Below, one piece after another: positions 47,191 to 55,133 of a stretch of DNA of 64,000 nucleotides. Positions within the stretch are counted from its first letter, which is position 1, and each line of letters begins with the position of its first letter. The notes under the pieces were generated by a model. It saw only the letters and a list, made by a program, of their open reading frames with translations, searched no databases and was not told the DNA's origin. The DNA comes from Chitinophaga pinensis (GTDB taxonomy: Bacteria > Bacteroidota > Bacteroidia > Chitinophagales > CAMDFR01): NCBI GenBank assembly GCA_945860705.1, contig CAMART010000011.1, forward strand, positions 18,731-82,730, in the 5' to 3' direction. A program made the translations under genes and the position numbers.

Positions 47191-48054
47191 ATGTTGCAAG
47201 CAGATTCACTCAAAGATAAAGTAATAGTAGTAACTGGAGGAGCTACGGGACTTGGTAAAGCCATGACTAAATACTTCTTAGAAATGGGAGCGAAAGTAGT
47301 CATCACCAGTCGTAAAGATGATAATCTACAAGAAACTAAAATAGAACTCGAACAACTTACTGGTGGTAAAGTACATACTGTTGTGTGTGATGTGAGAGAG
47401 TATGGTCAAGTAGAAGCAATGCTTCAAAGCACTCTAGATACTTTTGGTAAAGTAGATACACTAGTAAATAATGCTGCAGGAAATTTTATCAGCCCTACCG
47501 AAAAACTTTCTCATCGTGCATTTAATATCATAGTAGATATAGTATTAAAAGGATCTTATAATTGTACTTTGGCATTTGGCAAACACTGGATAAGTCAAAA
47601 CCAATCAAATAAAACGATACTAAATATTGTGACTACATATGCATGGACAGGATCTGCTTATGTAGTGCCATCTGCTTGTGCTAAAGCTGGAGTATTAGCA
47701 CTTACACGTTCACTTGCAGTAGAATGGGGCAAACATAATATAAGACTCAATGCCATTGCTCCTGGACCATTTCCTACAAAAGGTGCATGGGATAGACTTT
47801 TACCTGGCGACTTGGCATCTAAGTTTGACATGAAAAATCAAAATCCATTGGGTCGTGTAGGTGAGCATCATGAGTTGGCTCATCTTGCTGGCTATTTAGT
47901 TTCAGATTTTGCAAGCTTTATCAATGGTGAATGTGTGACTATAGATGGAGGAGAATGGCTACAAGGTGCAGGACAATTTAGTCTTTTGAGAGAAATACCT
48001 GATGCTATGTGGGATGAAATAGCTACAATGACAAAAAATGCAAGTAGTAAATAA
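47191..48054 (+). CDS. SDR family oxidoreductase, 2,4-dienoyl-CoA reductase-like
   Basis: This 287-residue NAD(P)H enzyme of the short-chain dehydrogenase family closely resembles 2,4-dienoyl-CoA reductases of unsaturated fatty-acid oxidation. The coenzyme loop is VTGGATGLGKAM, followed by VITSRK and VDTLVNNAAGNFISP. The usual YxxxK is replaced by SACAKAG, as in dienoyl-CoA reductases, which keep Lys but not Tyr at that spot. RLNAIAPGPFPTKGAW and CVTIDGGEWLQGAGQ are also typical of this subgroup. It fits the acyl-CoA metabolism suggested by the mutase and ETF genes. Confidence 0.87.
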   Translation: MLQADSLKDKVIVVTGGATGLGKAMTKYFLEMGAKVVITSRKDDNLQETKIELEQLTGGKVHTVVCDVREYGQVEAMLQSTLDTFGKVDTLVNNAAGNFISPTEKLSHRAFNIIVDIVLKGSYNCTLAFGKHWISQNQSNKTILNIVTTYAWTGSAYVVPSACAKAGVLALTRSLAVEWGKHNIRLNAIAPGPFPTKGAWDRLLPGDLASKFDMKNQNPLGRVGEHHELAHLAGYLVSDFASFINGECVTIDGGEWLQGAGQFSLLREIPDAMWDEIATMTKNASSK

Positions 48055-48074
48055 TATGTAATGATATAATAATA

Positions 48075-48098
48075 TTATTTTAGCTTTGCCTAAATATT
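48075..48098 (+). promoter_or_regulatory. Operator-promoter of the DtxR/MntR gene
   Basis: The half sites TTTAG and CTAAATATT flank CTTTGC. The -7 box TAGCTTTG (48081-48088) lies inside the dyad. The same layout is found before the Nramp gene at 50893-50916. A repressor bound here would cover the promoter. Confidence 0.65.
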
Positions 48099-48104
48099 AT
48101 TTTC

Positions 48105-48776
48105 ATGGATACTATACTTTCACCATCAGAGGAGAATTATTTAAAAGCCATTCAAAAACTTTCTGAAACTAATATCCCTAAAATCAGTACGAATGACATC
48201 GCTAATATGATGAATATTGCACCGCCATCTGTTAGTGATATGCTCAAAAAATTAGCTTCAAAAAAACTCATCAGTTATGAAAAATATTACGGAGTAAAAC
48301 TTACTAAAAGTGGCGAAACCATAGCATTAAGCTTGGTAAGAAAACATCGATTATGGGAAGTTTTTTTGACACAAAAATTAAACTTTGCATGGGATGAAGT
48401 GCATGATATTGCTGAACAACTAGAACATATAAAAAGTGATGACCTGATAAATAGACTTGAAAAATACTTAGGCAATCCAAAATACGATCCACATGGTGAC
48501 CCAATACCAGATGCAAAAGGACAAATACAAACTAGAAAACAAATACAGCTCAATGAGTTGAAAAAAAATGAAAAAGCAGTGATTGTAGGTGTGAAAGATA
48601 CTGGTGCCGTTTTTCTTCAGTTTCTAGACAGTATAAAATTATCGTTAGGCACTAAAGTACAACTAAAAAATATTGTAGAATTTGATCAATCAATAGTAAT
48701 AAAACTAGGCGATAATAGAGAGTTGATGCTCTCTCATTTAGTAAGTGAAAATATTTTTGTAAGTCCTATTGCTTAG
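48105..48776 (+). CDS. mntR: DtxR/MntR family metal-dependent transcriptional regulator
   Basis: This 223-residue metal-sensing repressor has a winged-helix domain (SEENYLKAIQKL; MMNIAPPSVSDMLKKLASKK). A metal-binding and dimerisation domain follows (LVRKHRLWEVFLTQKLNFAWDEVHDIAEQLEHI), containing the Glu and His ligands expected for the family. A C-terminal FeoA/SH3-like domain lies at about residues 148-223. Manganese or iron is the likely effector. Its own promoter sits in a dyad also present before the Nramp transporter gene 2 kb away, which makes MntR-type control of manganese uptake the best guess. Confidence 0.9.
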   Translation: MDTILSPSEENYLKAIQKLSETNIPKISTNDIANMMNIAPPSVSDMLKKLASKKLISYEKYYGVKLTKSGETIALSLVRKHRLWEVFLTQKLNFAWDEVHDIAEQLEHIKSDDLINRLEKYLGNPKYDPHGDPIPDAKGQIQTRKQIQLNELKKNEKAVIVGVKDTGAVFLQFLDSIKLSLGTKVQLKNIVEFDQSIVIKLGDNRELMLSHLVSENIFVSPIA

Positions 48777-48777
48777 T

Positions 48778-49542
48778 TTACTTTCTTACTTTTTTTCTAA
48801 TAGATATACCTGCAGATAAATAATATCCTGGATAATATTTATTTAGAGATTTACTTGCAGATATATCTAGTTGTATATTTGGATTTACTAGATAAGTAAA
48901 TCCCCCATCAATATTAAAATTAGGATATTCTTTATTTTGAAAAAAACCATAGGCTTCTATATAACATCCTATTTTATCATGTATACTATAACCCATAGTA
49001 AGTGTATAAATATAAGATGGTTTTTGATGTTCTATATCCCATTCTATGCCAATATTGTAGGACAAATTTAATTTTTCACTAATTTGATGTTGCATCAAAA
49101 ATCTAAAATCTGGAAAAATATATTGTATTTGATTTTTCTTCTTAAATTGATATGGAATATTAAAATGAATTATGAGACTTGTCTTGGGAATTATGCCATT
49201 TTCTTCTGTGATTTTTGTTTTCAATCCTATTGCTAGGGTATTAATAGAAGTTTTTATAAAATTTTCTGTACTCAAAGTAGCTAATTCGCTTACAAATCTT
49301 AACTCTACTCTATCGTGTACCCCATACTTAAAAAGTAAATTGGGATGTTGGATGATATATTCGTTTTGTTGATTAGATTCAAATAAAATACCTGTTTCTA
49401 CTTGTATAAAATTTTTAGGAACAATATATGGACTCTCTGTTTGGTCTGGTCTATCAGTTTGAATAGTGCCTGCATCTTGTGCATTCATTATCATAGTAGA
49501 AAAACTAAAGCATCCTAAAAATAGATTCTTAATGAAGTTCAT
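48778..49542 (-). CDS. Outer-membrane beta-barrel, MetA-pathway transporter-like
   Basis: This 254-residue outer-membrane protein has a signal peptide (MNFIKNLFLGCFSFSTMIMNA) and the family start IQTDRPDQTESPYIVPKNFI, which is typical of proteins labelled MetA-pathway of phenol degradation (PF13557). The rest is alternating beta strands with the C-terminal strand LSAGISIRKK. Its start codon overlaps the stop of the Nramp gene by one base. It is therefore in the metal-transport operon and may help metal cross the outer membrane or sense it; the phenol name is probably misleading here. It converges on mntR. Confidence 0.8.
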   Translation of the reverse strand: MNFIKNLFLGCFSFSTMIMNAQDAGTIQTDRPDQTESPYIVPKNFIQVETGILFESNQQNEYIIQHPNLLFKYGVHDRVELRFVSELATLSTENFIKTSINTLAIGLKTKITEENGIIPKTSLIIHFNIPYQFKKKNQIQYIFPDFRFLMQHQISEKLNLSYNIGIEWDIEHQKPSYIYTLTMGYSIHDKIGCYIEAYGFFQNKEYPNFNIDGGFTYLVNPNIQLDISASKSLNKYYPGYYLSAGISIRKKVRK

Positions 49543-50852
49543 TAGAAAATAGTATCAATTAATAGATAAATATTCAATCCACAAATTAATACCGCTATAG
49601 TCCAAACTACAATTTTTAATGGCAGAGAGTTTGCAAATTCACCCATTTTACTTTTACTTGACGTAAATGCAACTAAAGGAAAAACTGCAAAACTCAACTG
49701 CATGGATAAAACTACTTGACTAAATACCAATAATTCAGTGATAGAATTTTCGCCATAGATAAGTATAATAATAAATGCTGGCACTACTGCTATTAGTCGG
49801 GTAATGATTCGTCTTATCCAAGGTTTTAATCTTATATTTAAAAATCCTTCCATTACTATTTGTCCTGCAAGAGTACCTGTGAGCGTGGCGTTCTGACCAG
49901 ATGCAAGCAATGCAACACCAAATAAAGTACTAGCTATACTAACCCCAAGTATTGGATCAAGTAAGTGATATGCTTCTTTTATATCTCCTACTTTGTTGTA
50001 TCCTCCATAATGAAAAACTTGTGCTGCTAGAATAAGTATAAATGCATTGATAACAAATGCCACTAATAAAGAAATAGTAGAATCAATAGTAGCAAATTTG
50101 ATTGCCTCTTTTTTAGCTGGAATAGTATCATCGCACTTTCTAGTTTGAACTATGCTAGAATGCAAATACAAATTGTGAGGCATCACAGTAGCACCGAGTA
50201 TACCTATTGCAATAAATAACATGCTTGGATTAAAAACAATTTGAGTACTCGGAATAAATCCTTTTAATAAAGGAACTACATCAGGTTTTGATATGACAAT
50301 TTCTATCGTAAAACATACAAGTATGGTGAGTATCAATGCCACCACTAAAGCTTCTAGTTTTCTAAATCCTTTATTTTGTAAAAACAATAATATAAATACA
50401 TCAAAAACTGTAATAGCCACACCAGCTAACATAGGAATACCAAATAACAAATTGAGGGCTAATGCTGCTCCAACTAATTCAGCTAAATCACATGCAGCGA
50501 TAGCTATCTCACAGAGTATCCATAAAACAAAATTTACTTTTGAATTATAATTAGCTCTGCATGCCTGAGCTAAATCAAGTCCTGTAACCACACCCAACTT
50601 TAATGCTAAATGTTGTAAAATAATAGCACATATATTGGATAATAAAATCACTGATAATAAAGTATAACCAAACTGTGCTCCACCTGCTATATTGGTGGCC
50701 CAATTGCCCGGATCCATATAACCTACCGCTACCATCAATCCGGGCCCGGTATAAGCAAATAATTTTCTAAGAAAAGAGCCATTCTTTGGAAAATCTATAC
50801 TTCCATTTACTTCTGCTAAACTTTTATCCTGTATCTTATTTATCCAATTCAT
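49542..50852 (-). CDS. mntH: Nramp family divalent metal transporter
   Basis: This proton-coupled Mn/Fe importer has about 11 transmembrane helices and 436 residues from ATG 50852 (MNWINKIQDKSL). A start 15 bases upstream is possible. The metal-site motif DPGN is seen in MVAVGYMDPGNWATNIAGG in helix 1. Helix 6 has the MPH motif (ATVMPHNLYLHSSIVQTRK). ASGQNATLTGTLAGQIVMEG is the conserved transport signature. It is expressed from a promoter embedded in a DtxR-type dyad and is followed by the outer-membrane barrel gene with a one-base overlap. Confidence 0.95.
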   Translation of the reverse strand: MNWINKIQDKSLAEVNGSIDFPKNGSFLRKLFAYTGPGLMVAVGYMDPGNWATNIAGGAQFGYTLLSVILLSNICAIILQHLALKLGVVTGLDLAQACRANYNSKVNFVLWILCEIAIAACDLAELVGAALALNLLFGIPMLAGVAITVFDVFILLFLQNKGFRKLEALVVALILTILVCFTIEIVISKPDVVPLLKGFIPSTQIVFNPSMLFIAIGILGATVMPHNLYLHSSIVQTRKCDDTIPAKKEAIKFATIDSTISLLVAFVINAFILILAAQVFHYGGYNKVGDIKEAYHLLDPILGVSIASTLFGVALLASGQNATLTGTLAGQIVMEGFLNIRLKPWIRRIITRLIAVVPAFIIILIYGENSITELLVFSQVVLSMQLSFAVFPLVAFTSSKSKMGEFANSLPLKIVVWTIAVLICGLNIYLLIDTIF

Positions 50853-50892
50853 GGCACAAAAATACATTTGTATTTTTATATAAGCATAAACT

Positions 50893-50916
50893 AATATTTA
50901 GACAAATCTAAATATT
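50893..50916 (-). promoter_or_regulatory. Operator-promoter of the Nramp operon
   Basis: The perfect 24-base dyad AATATTTAGA-CAAA-TCTAAATATT lies 41 bases before mntH. On the minus strand its centre reads TAGATTTG (50910-50903), a TAnnTTTG -7 box. The half-site spacing TTTAG-N6-CTAAA equals that at the mntR promoter. Confidence 0.75.
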
Positions 50917-50921
50917 TTGTA

Positions 50922-50954
50922 TTTGAATCTATTTATATAGAAGTTGTATATTTG
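50922..50954 (+). promoter_or_regulatory. Promoter of the FlK-like thioesterase-smpB unit
   Basis: TTTG (50922-50925), 21 bases and TATATTTG (50947-50954) match the consensus. The -7 box ends 6 bases before the GTG start, so the transcript may be leaderless. The Nramp operator lies just upstream. Confidence 0.6.
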
Positions 50955-50960
50955 TAGTAA

Positions 50961-51353
50961 GTGAAAAACATATTTAAAATTGGCGATAAAAAAGTATTTA
51001 AGAAGAACGTAAGTAAATCTGACTTTGCTTTTTTTGAAAATGACCAAGTACATGAAGTGTATGCCACATTTGCATTGGGTAGAGATGCAGAATGGTGTTG
51101 TCGTCTTTTTGTTTTAGATATGAAAGAAGATATGGAAGAAGGTATCGGTAGTTTCCTTACTATACAACATCACTCACCAGCATTCGAAAATCAACTTGTA
51201 GAATTTGAAGCAACTGTAAAAAGCATAATTAAAAATGAAATAATTTGTACTTACGAAGCAAGAGTAAATGGAAGGCTCATAGCTAGTGGTGAACAAGGAC
51301 AGAAAATAGTACAGAAAGAAAAATTGAAACACTTATTTGAAAGTTTGAAATAA
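50961..51353 (+). CDS. FlK-like hotdog-fold thioesterase
   Basis: This 130-residue protein is of the thioesterase family related to fluoroacetyl-CoA thioesterase FlK and common in Bacteroidota. It begins at a GTG (MKNIFKIGDKKVFKKNVSKS), which gives the conserved N-terminus; no ATG is available nearby. VHEVYATFALGRDAEWCCRLFV, IGSFLTIQHHSPAFENQLVEF and TYEARVNGRLIASGEQGQKI are hotdog-fold signatures. The true acyl-CoA substrate is unknown. Its stop codon overlaps the smpB ATG by one base (TAATG), so translation is coupled. Confidence 0.8.
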   Translation: MKNIFKIGDKKVFKKNVSKSDFAFFENDQVHEVYATFALGRDAEWCCRLFVLDMKEDMEEGIGSFLTIQHHSPAFENQLVEFEATVKSIIKNEIICTYEARVNGRLIASGEQGQKIVQKEKLKHLFESLK

Positions 51354-51808
51354 TGAATAAGCCAAAACATATAGATATAAATAATAGAAAAGCACTATAT
51401 GACTATGAGCTTTTAGATAAATATGATACCGGTATCATACTAAAAGGTACAGAAATAAAAAGTATACGAAATGGTTTAGTAAATCTGAAAGATGGTTTTT
51501 GTTTTTTTAAAGGAACTGAGTTATTTGTAAAAAATGTACATATTGCTGCATACGAACATGGCAATATTATGAACCATGAACCACTTTCTGTTAGAAAACT
51601 CTTATTAACTAAAAGAGAATTGCATAAACTATTGACCAAAGTGAAAGAGCGTGGATATACCATAGTACCAACAAGAATGTATATCAGTGAGCGAGGATTT
51701 GCCAAGCTTGAAATAGCACTAGCTAGAGGTAAAAAATCTTTTGATAAAAGAAATAGTATCAAACAAAAAGATATCAAAAGAGAAATGGATAGAAATGATA
51801 GATATTAA
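51353..51808 (+). CDS. smpB: SsrA-binding protein SmpB
   Basis: SmpB carries tmRNA to stalled ribosomes. The 151-residue protein has the OB-fold with NRKALYDYELLDKYDTGIIL, GTEIKSIRNGLVNLKDGF and the basic C-terminal tail GKKSFDKRNSIKQKDIKREM that mimics the mRNA in the decoding channel. No tmRNA gene is seen in the window. A heptamer array begins 6 bases after the stop and a GC-rich terminator follows. Confidence 0.97.
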   Translation: MNKPKHIDINNRKALYDYELLDKYDTGIILKGTEIKSIRNGLVNLKDGFCFFKGTELFVKNVHIAAYEHGNIMNHEPLSVRKLLLTKRELHKLLTKVKERGYTIVPTRMYISERGFAKLEIALARGKKSFDKRNSIKQKDIKREMDRNDRY

Positions 51809-51814
51809 AGAAAG

Positions 51815-51842
51815 TATTAAGTATCAAGTATTAAGTAAAAAG
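51815..51842. repeat. Heptamer array (CTTRATA type on the minus strand)
   Basis: The four units TATTAAG, TATCAAG, TATTAAG, TAAAAAG are the reverse complement of CTTAATA-like heptamers. The array lies just after the smpB stop. Two direct copies of GATTTAAAAAAAT follow. Confidence 0.7.
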
Positions 51843-51894
51843 ATTTAAAAAAATGATTTAAAAAAATGATATTATTAATTAAATACTAAATAAC

Positions 51895-51930
51895 AAAGAG
51901 CGACCCGCCTTCGGCGGGTCGCTCTTTTAG
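51895..51930. terminator. Strong bidirectional terminator
   Basis: The 15-bp perfect arms AAAGAGCGACCCGCC and GGCGGGTCGCTCTTT enclose a 3-base loop and are followed by T residues. It lies between smpB and the convergent esterase gene and is strikingly GC-rich for this genome. Confidence 0.92.
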
Positions 51931-51947
51931 TATAATTTAAATCACGT

Positions 51948-53201
51948 TTAGTTTTTAATAATCTTAGTAGAATAAACTAAATCAGGATTATTATTTAAAT
52001 GTATTTTCACAAAATAAATTCCTTTTTCTAATTGTGATATGCTCATTTTGCTAGTAGGTGAATTACTACCAGCTATATTCATCACTTCTTTACCTTGTGC
52101 ATCAAAAATAGACACTGCATTTATAGAATAATTATTCAATGACTCAATATTCAATTCATTAGAACTTGGAATTGGATACATACTTATTTTTCCAAACTCA
52201 TCTATAGAATGATTATTGATGATAAATGAATAGTTTGCAGGATTACAAGTTAGGTTATTATATAAAAAACGTACGGTAACATTTTCAGTAGAATCCCAAG
52301 TAGCTGTACTTCCATCTGCAAATGGTGGATGAGAAGCTCCTGTAAACTGCCAATACTGATGATGTAAACCAGTAGCATTTGACTTTGCATTCATTGCTCT
52401 ACCTCCCATCAATTGTGGCAAATTAGTCAATCCTAGTGGATAACCAATATTGTCAGGCACTGTAGCATCGTTTGCTGAGTGCATATCCATCCATGGAGCA
52501 TCTAAATCATTAAGCCAAGCTGTATCACCTATTGCACCTGCATAACTTACCACCGCTTTTACAGAAGAGCTATATCCAGGATTTCCACTTGTTCCTTCAA
52601 ATCCACCGATGCTATTTGCCCATGTAACCCATGTAGATGGCAATGGATCTGTAGGTTGCATATATGCGAGATGTATAGCTAATATTCCGCCTGCAGATGT
52701 ACCTCCAAAAAATATTTGTGTTGGATCTATTTTATATGTATTAGTAGTAGCTGCATCTTTTCTGAAAAATCTCACAGCTGCTTTACCATCTTGTGCTGCT
52801 CTTACGACTTCGGTTACCATTAGCTGGTTTGCATTTGGACTTACAAGTGCTAGTGCAGTTTCTAATCTATACTCTATAGAGGCACATACATAACCTCTTG
52901 CTGCAAGTGCATGACAAATACGTATCATATCATTGGTTCTTCTATCTCCTGCGACGAATGTTCCACCATGAGCAAAAATCACTACAGGTCTTTGTGACAT
53001 AGTATCGCCAGCTGGTGCATATACATCCATTATTAAATTGGTAGTACCTGTACCCGATGTTGCCGTATTTGAGCCAAATTGAATATCTTTAATAGTATCT
53101 ACAGCAAATGTTTTTAGTAAATATCTACCTGTAGGACATTGCGCATATGCACTTACATAGATACATGATAGTGCTAAAAATGAAAGTAATAGTTTTTTCA
53201 T
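51948..53201 (-). CDS. Secreted alpha/beta-hydrolase (esterase) with T9SS sorting domain
   Basis: This 417-residue secreted esterase has signal peptide MKKLLLSFLALSCIYVSAYA. The carboxylesterase-type fold shows the oxyanion motif VVIFAHGGTFVAGDRR near residue 75. The nucleophile elbow IFFGGTSAGGILAIHLAY has Ser near residue 170. Late acidic and histidine segments (ASHPPFADGS) may complete the triad. The final 75 residues are a type A T9SS domain (ISMYPIPSSNELNIES; LEKGIYFVKIHLN). The substrate is unknown, but polymer or lipid ester degradation outside the cell is likely. Confidence 0.88.
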   Translation of the reverse strand: MKKLLLSFLALSCIYVSAYAQCPTGRYLLKTFAVDTIKDIQFGSNTATSGTGTTNLIMDVYAPAGDTMSQRPVVIFAHGGTFVAGDRRTNDMIRICHALAARGYVCASIEYRLETALALVSPNANQLMVTEVVRAAQDGKAAVRFFRKDAATTNTYKIDPTQIFFGGTSAGGILAIHLAYMQPTDPLPSTWVTWANSIGGFEGTSGNPGYSSSVKAVVSYAGAIGDTAWLNDLDAPWMDMHSANDATVPDNIGYPLGLTNLPQLMGGRAMNAKSNATGLHHQYWQFTGASHPPFADGSTATWDSTENVTVRFLYNNLTCNPANYSFIINNHSIDEFGKISMYPIPSSNELNIESLNNYSINAVSIFDAQGKEVMNIAGSNSPTSKMSISQLEKGIYFVKIHLNNNPDLVYSTKIIKN

Positions 53202-53306
53202 ATTATTATTTTATCTATTGATTTAGTAATATATAAAAGTAGTTATAAAATTCATATAATTCAAAAAGTTTTTCACTTATTTTTATATCCAAATATTTAT
53301 CACTTT

Positions 53307-54041
53307 ATGAAAAGTTATTTTCCTTTATTATTTATACCTATACTTCTTAGCAATTCTTGCTCAAAGATGATTCATGTAAAAAATGAAAAGTATGAAACAG
53401 AGACTATTAAAATAAATTCAAACCTAAACCATGATGATAAGATTGATAAAATGATTGCTCCTCAAAAGCATATATTAGATTCATTAATGAATGTAGTGAT
53501 CACTACTAGTGATGAAGAACTAATAAAAGACAAACCAAATGGAACGCTCAATAATTTTTGTGCAGATATCATGTTACAAATAGGTAAACGATACGACAAT
53601 GATGCAAGTATATGTATCATTAATTATGGAGGAATAAGACTTAATTCAATACCAAAAGGAAATATCACAAAAGGAAAAATATATGAACTAATGCCTTTTG
53701 ACAATATGATTGTCATTCAAAAAATAAATGGTAATGACTTAATAGATATACTCAATTATATAGCTTCACAGGGAGGATGGCCAATAGCTGGCATCAGTAT
53801 GGAAATAAAAAATAGTAAATCACAGAGTATATTAGTAAATGGATATCCAATAGATAATAATAAAATTTACACTATGGTTATTTCTGATTATTTAGCAAAT
53901 GGTGGTGACAATTTGAACATACTAAAAAAAATACCTCAAACAAATACTGGACTTATAATGCGTGAAGCTTTTATAGAAGAATTACAAAAAATAAAAACAA
54001 TCTATCCAAACAAAGAAAAAAGAATAAAAAATGTGGACTAG
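53307..54041 (+). CDS. 5'-nucleotidase C-terminal domain lipoprotein
   Basis: This 244-residue lipoprotein has a lipobox (LLSNSC near residue 18). It consists only of the 5'-nucleotidase substrate-binding C-terminal domain: NGTLNNFCADIMLQIGKRYD, IINYGGIRLNSIPKGNITKG, ELMPFDNMIVIQKINGNDLI and ISDYLANGGDNLNIL. The metallophosphatase half is encoded by the next gene, which overlaps by 11 bases. Together they would form a two-piece UshA-like enzyme that hydrolyses nucleotides in the periplasm. Confidence 0.88.
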   Translation: MKSYFPLLFIPILLSNSCSKMIHVKNEKYETETIKINSNLNHDDKIDKMIAPQKHILDSLMNVVITTSDEELIKDKPNGTLNNFCADIMLQIGKRYDNDASICIINYGGIRLNSIPKGNITKGKIYELMPFDNMIVIQKINGNDLIDILNYIASQGGWPIAGISMEIKNSKSQSILVNGYPIDNNKIYTMVISDYLANGGDNLNILKKIPQTNTGLIMREAFIEELQKIKTIYPNKEKRIKNVD

Positions 54042-54957
54042 GAAAAAATTTATAAAAACAGTTGCTACAACTAGTGCTATATCATTGATAGGTGGAATCC
54101 CTATAGATGCATTTGGCAAAAACGAACAAGAAGATATCATACTCACTATACTTCATACTAATGATGTACATAGTAGAGTAGAACCTTTCCCAATGGATGG
54201 TGGAAAAAATCAAGGTCTGGGTGGTGTAGCGCCAAGAAGTAAGCTGATAAAAGATATTCGTGCTACTCATAAAAATGTATTACTACTAGATGCAGGCGAT
54301 ATGTGGCAAGGAACTCCTTATTTTAATTTTTTTAATGGAAGTGTAGAATATGATTTGATGAATGAGATGCAATACGATGCGGCTACATTGGGCAATCATG
54401 ATTTTGATATAGGAATAGATGGACTAAAAAAACAAATACCTAATGCAAAATTTTCTATAATAAATTCAAATTATAATTTTGAAAATACTGTCCTAAAAAA
54501 TGACATCAAATCATATGAAATTTTTGACAAAAATGGACTTAAAATTGGAGTATTCGGAGTAGGTATAGATTTGAACGGATTAGTACCCGAAAAAAACTTT
54601 TCTGGCATCACATACAACAATCCGATTGATATTGCAAATAAAATTTCAAAAATATTAAAAGAAGATTTAAAATGCGATTTTGTGATTTGTCTTTCACATT
54701 TGGGATACAAATATGAGAACGATAAAGTGAGTGATGAAGTACTTGCTCAAAATACCTCAAACATAGACCTGATATTAGGTGGACACACACATACGTTTTT
54801 TGAAAAACCACTAGAATACAAAAATAAAGAGCAAAAAATAGTAGTAATAAACCAAGTAGGTTGGGCTGGAATTATGCTCGGAAAATTGGATTTTCATTTC
54901 ACAAAAATGAGAGAAAAAAAATATTTAAAATTTTCTAACAAACTTATTGCAAATTAG
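54031..54957 (+). CDS. 5'-nucleotidase metallophosphatase domain protein
   Basis: This 308-residue calcineurin-like phosphatase half of a 5'-nucleotidase has metal-binding motifs LHTNDVHSRVEP, LLDAGDMWQGTPYF, LGNHDFDIG, CLSHLGYK and LGGHTHTFFE. The N-terminus (MWTRKKFIKTVATTSAISLI) looks like a Tat signal but has Arg-Lys in place of the twin arginine, so export by Tat is not certain. The C-terminal substrate domain is missing and is supplied by the preceding gene. The order, C-domain gene first, is inverted relative to a one-chain enzyme. Confidence 0.88.
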   Translation: MWTRKKFIKTVATTSAISLIGGIPIDAFGKNEQEDIILTILHTNDVHSRVEPFPMDGGKNQGLGGVAPRSKLIKDIRATHKNVLLLDAGDMWQGTPYFNFFNGSVEYDLMNEMQYDAATLGNHDFDIGIDGLKKQIPNAKFSIINSNYNFENTVLKNDIKSYEIFDKNGLKIGVFGVGIDLNGLVPEKNFSGITYNNPIDIANKISKILKEDLKCDFVICLSHLGYKYENDKVSDEVLAQNTSNIDLILGGHTHTFFEKPLEYKNKEQKIVVINQVGWAGIMLGKLDFHFTKMREKKYLKFSNKLIAN

Positions 54958-55034
54958 GATTTTTTATTTTTATCTTAGAGGCTGAATTACAAAATAAGGT
55001 GTTTTTTGAATTTAAATTTTTTACTTAAAAAATC

Positions 55035-55056
55035 TTTCCACAAAAAAAAGTGGAAA
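55035..55056. promoter_or_regulatory. Inverted repeat upstream of dnaA
   Basis: TTTCCAC-A8-GTGGAAA lies in a very AT-rich stretch 80-100 bases before the dnaA ATG. TTTCCACA resembles a DnaA box (TTATCCACA) with mismatches. It may be an autoregulatory site or part of an origin, but this is not proven. Confidence 0.35.
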
Positions 55057-55133
55057 AAATTTTTTTTTTAATTTTTTTTTATTCATATTCGCACTCCCAA
55101 AATTTATTAATTACTCGCTTAACCAAAATATAA

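Noticed and set aside
50857..50864. TATTTTTG as the mntH promoter
   Set aside because: It is a formal -7 match but lies almost on the start codon; the -7 box inside the 24-base dyad upstream is a better fit and matches the mntR promoter.
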